Source: Syntrophomonas sp. (GTDB taxonomy: Bacteria; Bacillota; Syntrophomonadia; Syntrophomonadales; Syntrophomonadaceae). Taken from it: a stretch of DNA of 64,000 bases. Shown here in pieces: positions 9,355-18,337 of this stretch. How positions within the stretch are numbered: the first letter of the stretch is position 1; the number at the start of each line of letters is the position of its first letter. The translations under genes were made by a program, and so were the position numbers. The notes beneath the pieces were generated by a model. That model was not told the DNA's origin and did not search any database. It saw nothing but the letters and a program-made list of their open reading frames with translations. The stretch is from NCBI GenBank assembly GCA_016841245.1, contig JAENZN010000002.1, forward strand, positions 134,843-198,842, given 5' to 3'.

Positions 9355-9355
9355 T

Positions 9356-10936
9356 CTATTCAAATAGATAGGGCTCATCGGCCCGGTATTTCTCGACCCG
9401 GTTTCTGCCATTATTTTTGGCTTTATATAATGCCTGATCAACCTTTTCTATTATTGCATCGAGATTTTCATCACTGGTTTCCAGTTCAGCCACTCCGAAG
9501 CTGGCTGTGACCTGGTGGCATTTATCAAAATTATAGTCAGCCAGGGATTTTCTTAATCTCTCCGCAACCGCCAGGGCTTCTTGTAACGGAGTTTCGGGCA
9601 GCAGGAGGATAAATTCTTCTCCTCCCCAGCGGGCAAAAAAGTCTGAATATCGTTTATTTTTACTGATTATTTGAGCTACGGTTTTTAAAACATAGTCTCC
9701 TGTTGCATGTCCATAATTGTCGTTGACTTTCTTAAATAAATCCAGGTCAAAGAGAATGATGCTTAACGGACGCCCATATCTTCTGAATTTCTCTATCTCC
9801 AGGAAGGCTAGTTCCAGGAATTTATAACGATTATAAATAAGGGTTAAGGGATCGATATGAGCCTGCCTCTCGAATTTCATTCTGCTTTTAATATGGTACA
9901 GGGATGCAGCTGCCAAAATCAAATATAGTAAAGTTATCAGCAGTATATTAAGGGAATAAGCGGTACGTATCGCAGGGAGCTGCTGATTGACCGAATAAGA
10001 AACAAAATAGGCGGCCGGATCACCTTGAAAGTTTTTTATAACTGCAAATGAAATCAGATAATTGACTTGCTCCACTTTTTCTTCTACTGCAAAATCATTC
10101 ATCTTTTGTATGTTCTTGATCAGTATCGGATCACTTTTTATCTGAGAAATTAATTTATAGACCAGGTCTGTTTCAGATTTATCCCAATAGTTGGTATTGG
10201 CAAGATAGGCCTCCCTATCATAATAAAAATCATCGCTTAATAATGAGGTTATATAATTAGATGTTTCGGATTCGTCAAGCACATTATCAACGATTTCCTT
10301 CCTTACAATAAATTCATGATAATCATCTGGAAAGGCAGCGTTTAAGGTTTCTTGTATCGTTTCTGGGGATATACCCAGCTCCACGCTGCCGATATACTTA
10401 TTTTCATAAAATAGTGGATAAACAAAACGGTAAGCACTATAAACCCTGCCTACTTCAAACCCGGAAACGAATTTTTGTTCTATATTGGCCTGCTTAATCA
10501 TTTCCCGGACATCAAATAAATAATCACCAAAAAGTTCAGGGCGGTGCATACGCAGGAAAATCGTCCCATCCCGAAAATGAAATAGCATATTTCTAAATCC
10601 ATAATGGCTTATACTGCTGTAATCCCGATGGAGAATATCGTATAATTGTGATCTAAGCTGTTCCACCTGCTGTTCATCATTAGTATTTAAAGCTGCTGAC
10701 ATGGGCCTGAGAACCTCGGATTCATTGATTTTGTCGTTGAATATATAAAGAGAGAGCTGCTCATGCATTGCGATGGAGGAATTTATTTCAGTACGGAGAG
10801 CATTTATACTGCTGTTTTTTATGTCGAATTCTTTTTTATCCAATTCGGAAGAAAGCTGATAGACTATTACTGAATATATACATCCGGTAAATAAAATGAG
10901 TACCAGCCATTTAAGATACATACTAGGTTGCTTCAT
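9356..10936 (-). CDS. Membrane sensor diguanylate cyclase (GGDEF)
   Basis: A membrane protein of 526 residues that makes c-di-GMP from GTP. It has an N-terminal helix (LVLILFTGCIYSVIVY), a long extracytoplasmic sensor region of about 290 residues that looks Cache-like, a second helix near residue 300 (NILLITLLYLILAAASLY) and a GGDEF domain with an intact GGEEF signature. RYSD stands five residues before it, the RxxD inhibitory site, so product feedback is expected. The open frame extends upstream to 11095, but ATG 10936 follows GGAGGGGG and starts just before the signal-anchor, so it is chosen. Confidence 0.9.
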   Translation of the reverse strand: MKQPSMYLKWLVLILFTGCIYSVIVYQLSSELDKKEFDIKNSSINALRTEINSSIAMHEQLSLYIFNDKINESEVLRPMSAALNTNDEQQVEQLRSQLYDILHRDYSSISHYGFRNMLFHFRDGTIFLRMHRPELFGDYLFDVREMIKQANIEQKFVSGFEVGRVYSAYRFVYPLFYENKYIGSVELGISPETIQETLNAAFPDDYHEFIVRKEIVDNVLDESETSNYITSLLSDDFYYDREAYLANTNYWDKSETDLVYKLISQIKSDPILIKNIQKMNDFAVEEKVEQVNYLISFAVIKNFQGDPAAYFVSYSVNQQLPAIRTAYSLNILLITLLYLILAAASLYHIKSRMKFERQAHIDPLTLIYNRYKFLELAFLEIEKFRRYGRPLSIILFDLDLFKKVNDNYGHATGDYVLKTVAQIISKNKRYSDFFARWGGEEFILLLPETPLQEALAVAERLRKSLADYNFDKCHQVTASFGVAELETSDENLDAIIEKVDQALYKAKNNGRNRVEKYRADEPYLFE

Positions 10937-11149
10937 ATTCCACCACCCCCTCCGGATATTTATTATAGAGTAATTATATGCTACCAGACAATTGTCGTTA
11001 TTATCAATAATATTAAATATATTATCGTTATTTGGGGGAAAAAGGGTGAAATATTTTCCAATACTTCGATTGTTTATTAATAAGTTATAATTCAAGAAAA
11101 ACGTCTAATACTTTAAGATCGATAAATTACATATGGATTCAATCATATT

Positions 11150-11175
11150 GTGTATATCACTGCTGTAATATACAC
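11150..11175. promoter_or_regulatory. Operator-like dyad in the intergenic region 10937-11309
   Basis: GTGTATAT and ATATACAC flank a ten-base spacer, about 135 bases before the coiled-coil gene at 11310. The rest of this 373-base AT-rich gap shows only poly-A/T tracts and no open frame with a ribosome site. Function is unknown. Confidence 0.25.
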
Positions 11176-11309
11176 TATAAGCAAAGCCTGGTTGGGGTCA
11201 AAATGGTCCTTTTATGTAGGTCTATTGTTTGATCACCACACGACCATGGGGTAGTATTTCTGATATATACAACAGGTTCCTATAAAGAAGAATGGAGGGT
11301 AGGACTAAA

Positions 11310-11594
11310 ATGTTTAAACGAAGTAAAATTGAAAACGAAATGGGAAAACTGGCTAAGCAGTCAGGCATTCTCTTTGAGACAGGTAAGCTGAAACTTCAGA
11401 TAACGCAAATGGAAAATGATTTATATAATTTGAAGGCGGAACTGGGTGATGTGGTATTTAAAGCCTTTCAAAATCAGGCACTACAGGGGGAAGAGGAAGG
11501 CCGGGAAATAGAAGCTGTTTGTGAAAAGATTTCTCAAATGGATGCTTCAATAAATGAGCTCAAGCAAGCGGTAGAAAGAATAAATAAAGATTGA
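11310..11594 (+). CDS. Small coiled-coil protein, paralogue of 17647-17919
   Basis: A 94-residue soluble, charged protein predicted to be almost all helix, with heptad-like hydrophobic spacing. Residues 20-60 contain GKLKLQI and LKAELGDVVFKAF, which match GKIKLNI and LKSELGNTLYNAF of the second copy. ATG 11310 is preceded by GGAGGGT and gives the same MFK start as the paralogue; an in-frame start at 11292 overlaps the ribosome site. Related small proteins in Firmicutes often carry a C-terminal zinc ribbon, which is absent here. Function unknown. Confidence 0.75.
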   Translation: MFKRSKIENEMGKLAKQSGILFETGKLKLQITQMENDLYNLKAELGDVVFKAFQNQALQGEEEGREIEAVCEKISQMDASINELKQAVERINKD

Positions 11595-11769
11595 GACCCT
11601 GCACTGGTCTTGCTCTACATAAAAGTGAATATTTTCTCCTTCTAACCCCCCTGTATACAGTGACTGCCCGGGGGGAATCTGATAATATTTATTAATAGGG
11701 AAGAAACTCTGCTTAAGTTGCTTTTAAAAGTAATTATCGAAATAAACAAGGATATGTTTGGGGCAAAGG

Positions 11770-11817
11770 CGTCCTTAGATCCTACCGATACTGGTACGGA
11801 TTTAAGGACGTTTTTTT
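11770..11817 (+). terminator. Rho-independent terminator
   Basis: CGTCCTTAGATCC pairs with GGATTTAAGGACG (one G-U) and is followed by seven T. It ends the transcript of the coiled-coil gene. Confidence 0.85.
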
Positions 11818-11829
11818 ATGTGGAATGAG

Positions 11830-12030
11830 TGGACATCGGGAACGGTTCTCCTGTCCACCATCTGCACCATCTGAATATTATAAAAAACTTATTAAAGATA
11901 AGATAGTAATACCAATCGTAAATACAAATCATAGAGGTAGTTTAGTAATTGATAAAGTTGACCAAGAGAACCATCTCCAATGACTAGGGTGACAGTTAAT
12001 GGTGGACAGGAGAACCGTCCCTGTGTCCAT
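11830..12030. repeat. Inverted pair of GTCC-rich 31-base repeats (MITE-like)
   Basis: The arm at 11830-11861 and its near-exact reverse complement at 11999-12030 share the core GGTTCTCCTGTCCACC and differ at about two positions. They enclose 137 AT-rich bases without a coding frame. The shape is like a small non-autonomous element, but I see no clear target duplication. The right arm overlaps an in-frame ATG upstream of the next gene, which argues against that ATG as the start. Confidence 0.6.
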
Positions 12031-12058
12031 TTTCAAGGTAGAGGAAGGGGGTAAAGAC

Positions 12059-14662
12059 TTGAATGAGATAGAACGAGCGTCAACTGGTATAACTGGGTTG
12101 GATGATATCCTGCATGGTCTCCGCTTGGGAGATAATGTGGTATGGCAGGTTGACTCAATAAACGATTATTGTGAATTCGTCCGGGCTTTTGTCCTACAAG
12201 CTCTGCTGGAAGAACGACGGGTAGTGTATATGAGGTTTGGGCAGCATAACCCGATTTTGGAGGAAAATGATGGGGTACGGGTTTGTCTGCTCGATGCAGA
12301 AGAAGGTTTCGAGAGTTTCTCCAGTCAGGTGCACCGTATAGTTAGTGAAGAAGGATACCAGGTCTTTTATGTTTTTGATTGTCTATCGGATCTGCTGACC
12401 TCATGGGCTACCGACCTCATGACCGGGAACTTTTTTCGGGTTACCTGCCCGTATCTTTATGAACTTGATACCGTTGCTTATTTTGCCATCTTGAGGAATC
12501 GTATTTCCAATAATACTATTGCTCGCATAAGAGAGACTACCCAGCTTTTTCTGGATATACACCGGCAGGAAAACGAAATCTTTGTCCATCCCATAAAAGT
12601 ATTTGATCGCTATTCACCAACCATGTATCTGCCCCACCTGCGTTTAGCAGGAGGGGATTTTGTCCCGGTGACCAGCAGTGTACAGGCGGCTACCCTTTTT
12701 TCGCGCTTTAAAGGACCCGGAAATGTAGAAAGCAAGCTGGATTATTGGGATAGAATGTTGTTAAATGCCAGTGAACTGATCACTAAAGATGAATCGGAAA
12801 TACATGAAGAAAAAAGGGCTATGCTGATACAGCTCTGTAAAATGATGATTGGCCGGGACCCGGAGATTTTAGAACTGGCTGAGAGATATTTTACCCTGGA
12901 GGATTTACTGGAAATACGTACCCGGGTTATAGGTTCCGGGTATATTGGTGGTAAGACTGCAGGTATGCTGCTGGCCAGGAAGATACTTACTTCCCCGGCA
13001 GACAGTCCCTGGCCTGAATGGCTGGAAGCCCATGACTCTTTTTATATTGGATCTGATTTATATTACACTTATCTGGTTGAAAATGGATGCTGGAAACTTA
13101 GAATGGAACAAAAGAAAGAGAAATATTTCTTCACTTATGCTCCAGAGCTTAAAGAAGGAATTTTAAAAGGTGTTTTCCCCAATTTTATTAAAGAGCAGTT
13201 CTACCAGATGCTCGATTATTTTGGCCAGGCACCAATAATCGTACGATCCAGCAGTCTTCTGGAGGATGGCTTTGGAAACGCATTTGCCGGCAAATATGAG
13301 AGTGTATTCTGTGTTAACCAGGGTACTCTAACAGAACGCTATGAAGCTTTTGAAAAGGCTTTGAAGACTGTATATGCCAGTACCATGAGCGAAGATGCGC
13401 TGGCTTATCGTATGCAAAGAGGGCTGGTGGATCGGGATGAACAGATGGCATTACTGGTGCAGAGGGTCTCGGGTTCACATCATTCACATTATTTCTTCCC
13501 GGATCTAGCAGGAGTGGCTATGTCTTTTAACCCTTATGTATGGAGGGAAGACATGAATTCTGAGGCGGGGATGATGCGGCTGGTACTTGGTCTGGGAACC
13601 CGGGCGGTAGATCGGGTAGATGACGATTACCCGCGAGTTTTCGCTTTGGATCAACCGAATCTTAGACCAGATGCTACCATGGAGGGTTTGAGGGTGTTCT
13701 CTCAGCATCAGGTTGACGTACTGGACAGCCTGACTAATAAATGGGGGAGCATACCATTAAATAAGATACCTGAACTCGAACCTGGCTTGCTTAATTGGAA
13801 ACTAATGGCTATCCGGGACCATGATACAACCCGCCGGATGCGGGAGTTGGGGGTAAATTCTGAAGAATGGCTGTTAACTTTTGATGGACTTTTAAATCAT
13901 ACTCCTTTTATCGAACGGATGAGAATAATGATGCAGGAACTGCAGAAAGCTTATCAATATCCAGTGGACACTGAATTTGCCTGCAATTTTTTATCTGATG
14001 CCGATATGCGGATTAATCTCCTGCAGTGCCGCCCTCTCCAGACTTTAGTACAACAGGAGGGAAGAGAGGCAGAATGCGGAAGGAACAGCGGAGATTTACT
14101 ATTCTCTACCCGCGGCAGGTTTATGGGGTATGGTGTAACCTGGTATCCGGAAAAAATAGTATTTGTTGATCCGCTGGAATATATTGCTTTATCGCAGCAG
14201 GGTAAATACCAGGTTGCCCGGCTGGTAGGCAACTTAAACCGAATGTTCAAGGACGGCAATTACGGGCATTTTGCATTAATAGGCCCGGGCAGATGGGGGA
14301 CCAGCATACCTTCTCTGGGTGTTCCGGTATCATTCAGTGAGATATGTAATTGTTCCGTACTGGTTGAAGTGGCTGTAAAGGAGAAAGGCTATATGCCTGA
14401 GCTTTCATTTGGAACTCATTTTTTTCAAGATCTGGTAGAGGCAGGAATATTCTATACCGCTTTGTTCCCCGGGGAAGATGGAACGATTTTTTATCCGGAA
14501 TTATTAAATGGAGAGGATAATATATTAAATGAATTAATTCCGGATTATGCCAGATACTGTCATGTTATAAAAGTCATAGATCTGTCGCTAACCGGCAGGA
14601 AACTGCTGGTAGATGTGGATATAAGTTCCCGCCAGGTATCAGCATTCTTCAGCTGTCCATAG
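12059..14662 (+). CDS. PEP/pyruvate-binding-domain protein with degenerate KaiC-like N-terminus
   Basis: Length 867 residues from TTG 12059, which stands seven bases after GGAAGGGGG; the ATG at 11999 lies inside a repeat. The N-terminal about 200 residues start like KaiC/RadA ATPases (TGITGLDDILHGL), but the Walker A position reads GDNVVWQVDS, so nucleotide binding there is probably lost. From about residue 290 there is a PPDK/PEP-synthase ATP-grasp region: YIGGKTAGMLLA, PIIVRSSSLLEDGFGNAFAGKYES and the late motif GPGRWGTS. No phospho-histidine swivel domain or PEP C-terminal barrel is seen, so it is not a complete dikinase. Similar proteins exist in other anaerobes without known function. 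It is followed at once by a long hairpin. Confidence 0.75.
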   Translation: MNEIERASTGITGLDDILHGLRLGDNVVWQVDSINDYCEFVRAFVLQALLEERRVVYMRFGQHNPILEENDGVRVCLLDAEEGFESFSSQVHRIVSEEGYQVFYVFDCLSDLLTSWATDLMTGNFFRVTCPYLYELDTVAYFAILRNRISNNTIARIRETTQLFLDIHRQENEIFVHPIKVFDRYSPTMYLPHLRLAGGDFVPVTSSVQAATLFSRFKGPGNVESKLDYWDRMLLNASELITKDESEIHEEKRAMLIQLCKMMIGRDPEILELAERYFTLEDLLEIRTRVIGSGYIGGKTAGMLLARKILTSPADSPWPEWLEAHDSFYIGSDLYYTYLVENGCWKLRMEQKKEKYFFTYAPELKEGILKGVFPNFIKEQFYQMLDYFGQAPIIVRSSSLLEDGFGNAFAGKYESVFCVNQGTLTERYEAFEKALKTVYASTMSEDALAYRMQRGLVDRDEQMALLVQRVSGSHHSHYFFPDLAGVAMSFNPYVWREDMNSEAGMMRLVLGLGTRAVDRVDDDYPRVFALDQPNLRPDATMEGLRVFSQHQVDVLDSLTNKWGSIPLNKIPELEPGLLNWKLMAIRDHDTTRRMRELGVNSEEWLLTFDGLLNHTPFIERMRIMMQELQKAYQYPVDTEFACNFLSDADMRINLLQCRPLQTLVQQEGREAECGRNSGDLLFSTRGRFMGYGVTWYPEKIVFVDPLEYIALSQQGKYQVARLVGNLNRMFKDGNYGHFALIGPGRWGTSIPSLGVPVSFSEICNCSVLVEVAVKEKGYMPELSFGTHFFQDLVEAGIFYTALFPGEDGTIFYPELLNGEDNILNELIPDYARYCHVIKVIDLSLTGRKLLVDVDISSRQVSAFFSCP

Positions 14663-14740
14663 GGGGATGACAAGGGGACGGGGTTATTGTCAACATTACT
14701 CAAAAATGTTGACAATAACCCCGTCCCCTTGTCATCCCCC
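14662..14740. repeat. Perfect 36-bp hairpin repeat
   Basis: Two 36-base arms are exact reverse complements, separated by a seven-base loop (ACTCAAA); the arm core is GACAAGGGGACGGGG. It starts on the last base of the preceding stop codon and could end transcription, though no T-run follows. Its GGGGAC/GTCCCC core resembles the repeats at 11830-12030, 28215-28240 and 46265-46285, so it may be a member of a dispersed family. Confidence 0.9.
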
Positions 14741-14802
14741 TTGTGTATAGAGATTCATTGGAGTAAAATTTATTAGATTAGACTTTTCAGGAGGGAATGG
14801 AT

Positions 14803-15873
14803 ATGCACAAGAAATTGTTTATACCGGGACCGGTTGATGTGAGAACTGATGTGTTGCAGAAAATGGCTCTGCCAATGATTGGACACCGCAGCAAGGATGC
14901 ATCAATGCTTCAGCATAATATAAGTGATAAGTTGAGAAAGTTATTTTATACTAATAATGATATACTGCTCTCTACTACTTCCGGCAGCGGACTTATGGAG
15001 GGAGCGGTTCGGTCCTGCACCATGAAGAGGGCGGTGGTTTTTTCCGTGGGAGCCTTTGGGAAAAGATGGTTCGAGATGGCTCAGAGCAATAATATCCCCT
15101 CCGATATTTTCGAAGTTGAGTGGGGCCAGGCCACCCGAGCTCAACAAGTTGATGAAGTACTGGCTAGCGGTAAATACGATCTGATCACCATTACTCATAA
15201 TGAAACATCGACCGGGATTATGAATCCGCTGGAAGAGATTGCTGAAGCAGTGAAAAAATACCCGGAGGTAGTATTTTGTGTGGATGCTGTAAGTTCGGCC
15301 GGGGGCAGTAAAATAGAAGTTGATAAACTGGGGATAGATATATGTATTACCTCCACCCAGAAGGCACTCGGATTACCTCCCGGATTGGCGATTTGTACTT
15401 TTTCTGAAAAAGCACGCCATCGGGCAGAACAAGTACCATTCCGGGGTTATTACCTGGATTTGCTTCAGCTCTATAAATACATACTGGAAAAAGATTACCA
15501 GTATCCCTCTACTCCTTCACTGTCCCATATGTTTGCTCTGGACTACCAGCTTGACAACATACTGCAGGAGGGATTGGACAGCAGGTTTAACCGGCATATT
15601 GAATTGGCGGAGTATGTACGGACCTGGACCCGTAAGAATTTTACTATTTTTGCCGATAAAAGATATATGTCTAACACTCTAACCACTATTACTAATACTA
15701 GAGATATAGATGTAGGTGCTTTAAACAAGGAGCTGGGTGCAAGAGGGTTCCAGATTTCCAATGGTTATGGCAAGATGAAAGAGAAGACTTTCCGCATTGC
15801 CCATATGGCTGAATGCCAGTTGGATGATATTAAGGAACTTATTGATAATATCGATGATATTCTGAATTTATAA
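14803..15873 (+). CDS. Class V aminotransferase (alanine/serine-glyoxylate type)
   Basis: A 356-residue PLP enzyme of the SGAT/AGAT family. It opens with KLFIPGPVDVR, the usual FxPGPxxV start of this family. The PLP-binding lysine is in STQKALGLPPG near residue 190, and the cofactor aspartate is in FCVDAVSS. The start chosen is ATG 14803, eight bases after AGGAGG; ATG 14797 is too close to that site. Enzymes of this type are often coupled to phosphoglycerate dehydrogenase in serine synthesis, and a DUF1015 gene follows as it commonly does, but serA is not found between them. The substrate therefore stays open. Confidence 0.85.
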   Translation: MHKKLFIPGPVDVRTDVLQKMALPMIGHRSKDASMLQHNISDKLRKLFYTNNDILLSTTSGSGLMEGAVRSCTMKRAVVFSVGAFGKRWFEMAQSNNIPSDIFEVEWGQATRAQQVDEVLASGKYDLITITHNETSTGIMNPLEEIAEAVKKYPEVVFCVDAVSSAGGSKIEVDKLGIDICITSTQKALGLPPGLAICTFSEKARHRAEQVPFRGYYLDLLQLYKYILEKDYQYPSTPSLSHMFALDYQLDNILQEGLDSRFNRHIELAEYVRTWTRKNFTIFADKRYMSNTLTTITNTRDIDVGALNKELGARGFQISNGYGKMKEKTFRIAHMAECQLDDIKELIDNIDDILNL

Positions 15874-15907
15874 GAAAACATTTTCCGGATCAAGGTGTTA
15901 ATATAAA

Positions 15908-15942
15908 AGACAGAGTGCAGTTAAAAAGCACTCTGTCTTTTC
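15908..15942 (+). terminator. Rho-independent terminator
   Basis: An 11-bp stem, AGACAGAGTGC with its complement, nine-base loop, then TTT. It lies downstream of the aminotransferase. Confidence 0.8.
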
Positions 15943-16049
15943 ATCCGTTTTTAAACCAGGATACCCGGTGTTTGATTATATATTCAACTTAGGTTTTAAA
16001 TTAGTTGAAATATTGTATGTGTATGCACCATATTGATACAGGTTAGTGG

Positions 16050-16160
16050 GTGGTGCTTCAGGTTGGGAAAAATATTCTGGCTGCAGCCGAATCCCAACTT
16101 AATACGGTTGAGAAGTTGAACCATAAAGGCTATTATATTGTAGAAGTGTACTATGATTGA
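16050..16160 (+). other. Short unexplained open frame in intergenic region 15943-16294
   Basis: GTG 16050 opens 36 codons that read VVLQVGKNILAAAESQLNTV and end KGYYIVEVYYD. The composition looks protein-like, but there is no ribosome site and no relative that I know. It may be a gene remnant. The rest of this 350-base gap holds only the upstream region of the DUF1015 gene. Confidence 0.2.
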
Positions 16161-16294
16161 ACTGGGATAAGCCCCCGGGTAAATTAAATCCGGTACCCTG
16201 GCAGGGGTGACTCAGAGATTAATAGCAGATGCGGCAGTGCAAATAATTACATACTTTTTATTAGAATATTACAAACTTGCAGGAGGGTATATAT

Positions 16295-17542
16295 ATGGCA
16301 GTAGTTAAACCGTTTCGGGCTGTACGTCCGGCAGCAGAAGTGGTGGAAAGAGTAGCGGCGCTTCCCTATGACGTTATGAGCAGCGATGAAGCCAGAGAGA
16401 TGGTTAAGGGAAATGCGTATTCATTTTTGCATGTTGACAAGGCCGAGATCGATCTGGAGCCGAACATTGATCTTTATGACCAAAGGGTATATGAGAAGGC
16501 CAGAGATAATCTTTATCAGATGATCGAAAAGGGTGTTTTTCTTAAGGAAGAAAAGTCCTGCCTGTATATATATCGGCAGAAAATGGGGGAGCGGTATCAG
16601 ACCGGGGTGGTGGGCTGTGCCTCTATTGATGATTATATGAATAATCTAATTAAAAAACACGAATTAACCAGGGCCGATAAAGAACAGGACCGTATCAAAC
16701 ATGTTGACTACTGTGATGCCAACACCGGCCCTATATTTCTAACTTATCGGGCTCAGAGCGAGATCGATGTCATGGTTGAAGAATGGATAGAAAGAAAGGA
16801 ACCAGTCTATAATTTTTTTTCTGAGGATGATATTGGTCATACCATATGGGTTATTGATGATGATAAGGTAATAGAGCAGCTGGTAGATTTGTTCGCTCAG
16901 GTCGACTGCCTTTATATTGCCGATGGGCATCACCGTTCTGCCTCTGCAGTCCGAGTAGGGCAGATGAGAAGGGCGGAAAACACCAATTACCATGGAGATG
17001 AGGAATTCAATTATTTTTTATCGGTAATATTTCCGGATAATCAGCTGCATATTATGGACTACAACCGGGTGGTAAAAGACTTAAACGGCCTGGAAAGCGA
17101 TGAATTTATGGAAAAATTGAGCTTGCAGTTTGATATCGAGCTTTATACCGGGGAGGGTCCTTATAAACCGGAGGCCCAGAAGATTTTTGGTATGTTACTG
17201 GATGGGAAATGGCATATTCTTAAAGCTAAAGCAGGAACTTATGATGAAGATGATCCAGTAAAAAGATTAGATGTGTCAATACTGCAGTATAATCTGCTGG
17301 GACCAATTTTGGGTATCGAAGATCCTCGAACCGATAAAAGAATTGATTTTGTGGGCGGCATAAGAGGATTAAAAGAACTTGCAAGAAGAGTGGAAGAGGG
17401 TATGAAAGTTGCCTTTTCTATACACCCGACCACCATTAAGGATCTTATGGATATTGCCGATGCTGATCAGATAATGCCTCCTAAATCAACCTGGTTTGAA
17501 CCCAAATTAAGAAGCGGGATATTTGTCCACCAACTGAAATAA
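16295..17542 (+). CDS. DUF1015 family protein
   Basis: A soluble protein of 415 residues, full length for DUF1015. Family landmarks are VKPFRAVRP at the start, AALPYDVM, NAYSFLHVDK, CLYIYRQK, VVGCASIDDY, and ADGHHRSASA near residue 215 with a histidine pair. The C-terminal part reads DKRIDFVGGIRG and PPKSTWFEPKLRSG. ATG 16295 follows AGGAGGG; the upstream in-frame codon at 16277 overlaps that site. The family often sits beside serine-pathway genes in Firmicutes, as here beside a class V aminotransferase. Its biochemical activity is not known to me. Confidence 0.88.
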   Translation: MAVVKPFRAVRPAAEVVERVAALPYDVMSSDEAREMVKGNAYSFLHVDKAEIDLEPNIDLYDQRVYEKARDNLYQMIEKGVFLKEEKSCLYIYRQKMGERYQTGVVGCASIDDYMNNLIKKHELTRADKEQDRIKHVDYCDANTGPIFLTYRAQSEIDVMVEEWIERKEPVYNFFSEDDIGHTIWVIDDDKVIEQLVDLFAQVDCLYIADGHHRSASAVRVGQMRRAENTNYHGDEEFNYFLSVIFPDNQLHIMDYNRVVKDLNGLESDEFMEKLSLQFDIELYTGEGPYKPEAQKIFGMLLDGKWHILKAKAGTYDEDDPVKRLDVSILQYNLLGPILGIEDPRTDKRIDFVGGIRGLKELARRVEEGMKVAFSIHPTTIKDLMDIADADQIMPPKSTWFEPKLRSGIFVHQLK

Positions 17543-17646
17543 TTTTTTTCAGGATAAATATGGGTTAAAATACTATATAGGGTGAGATTTAGGAGTGAAG
17601 TTAAACCTTACCCCATATATAACTTATTTAAAGGGAGGGTTGCAGA

Positions 17647-17919
17647 ATGTTCAAATTTGACAAAAACAAGCTGGGAGAACAGGCTAATAAAATTAAGCAA
17701 AAGTCCGGTGATATGGTAGAAGGCGGGAAAATTAAACTGAATATTGCTAACCTGGAAAAAGAGATAAATTTGCTAAAATCGGAACTGGGCAATACTCTGT
17801 ATAATGCCTTTAAGGCAGGTAACAACGCTGAAGCTGAGTTAACGGAGATATGCAAAAAGATAGACGGTAAATATTTAGAAATAGACAGCCTGCAAAAGCA
17901 GTTGGATGATCTAAAATGA
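17647..17919 (+). CDS. Small coiled-coil protein, paralogue of 11310-11594
   Basis: A 90-residue helical, lysine- and glutamate-rich protein with GKIKLNIANLEKEI and LKSELGNTLYNAF in the middle, colinear with the protein at 11310. GGGAGGG precedes ATG 17647 by eight bases. It follows DUF1015 by 100 bases and precedes a hairpin at 17970-17999. The C-terminal 30 residues (KKIDGKYLEIDSLQKQLDDL) continue the coil. Function unknown; self-association is likely. Confidence 0.75.
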   Translation: MFKFDKNKLGEQANKIKQKSGDMVEGGKIKLNIANLEKEINLLKSELGNTLYNAFKAGNNAEAELTEICKKIDGKYLEIDSLQKQLDDLK

Positions 17920-17969
17920 TGTGTAATTAAGAGGAATAATCTGAAACGGAGTTTAGTGGCTTTCAATAG

Positions 17970-17999
17970 CAGGATAGAAGCAGACATTTTTCTATCCTG
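17970..17999. terminator. Hairpin between convergent small genes
   Basis: CAGGATAGAA and TTCTATCCTG enclose a ten-base loop. The T-run is weak. It may serve the coiled-coil gene (plus) and the small membrane gene (minus). Confidence 0.5.
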
Positions 18000-18023
18000 T
18001 ACAATTAAATTAACTATATTAAG

Positions 18024-18215
18024 CTATAAGAATAAAGTGTATATGAAGTAAGCTGTCGCAGTGATTAACAAAGCGGTTAAAACAAAATCAATCAGTCTCT
18101 CAAAAGGGCCGTTCTTTACTTTTGGGGGATTATTTTTTTCTTTAAGCATGGCATTGGCAGATTCTTTATTGCGGGTCCAGTCCCATCTCGTCGGTCCACC
18201 CATTGATGCAAACAT
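18024..18215 (-). CDS. Small single-pass membrane protein
   Basis: 63 residues: a polar N-terminal half (GGPTRWDWTRNKESANAM) and one C-terminal hydrophobic helix (FVLTALLITATAYFIYTLFL). The ribosome site is weak (AGGG about eight bases upstream). It stands alone between a coiled-coil gene and the HD-domain gene. I recognise no family. The clear helix supports a real tail-anchored protein, but the evidence is thin. Confidence 0.45.
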   Translation of the reverse strand: MFASMGGPTRWDWTRNKESANAMLKEKNNPPKVKNGPFERLIDFVLTALLITATAYFIYTLFL

Positions 18216-18337
18216 AATATCAACCCTATCATTGTAAGCAGCAATAATTGATTTTACTGCAAAAAGTAATCTTCAGGGTTTTGGCAGTTTAATTTTAAAG
18301 TTAATGAAATACAACCGACCTGGTTGAAGATACTTAA

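Noticed and set aside
9319-9510. 63-residue plus-strand frame
   Set aside because: It covers the hairpin and the end of the diguanylate cyclase gene on the other strand.
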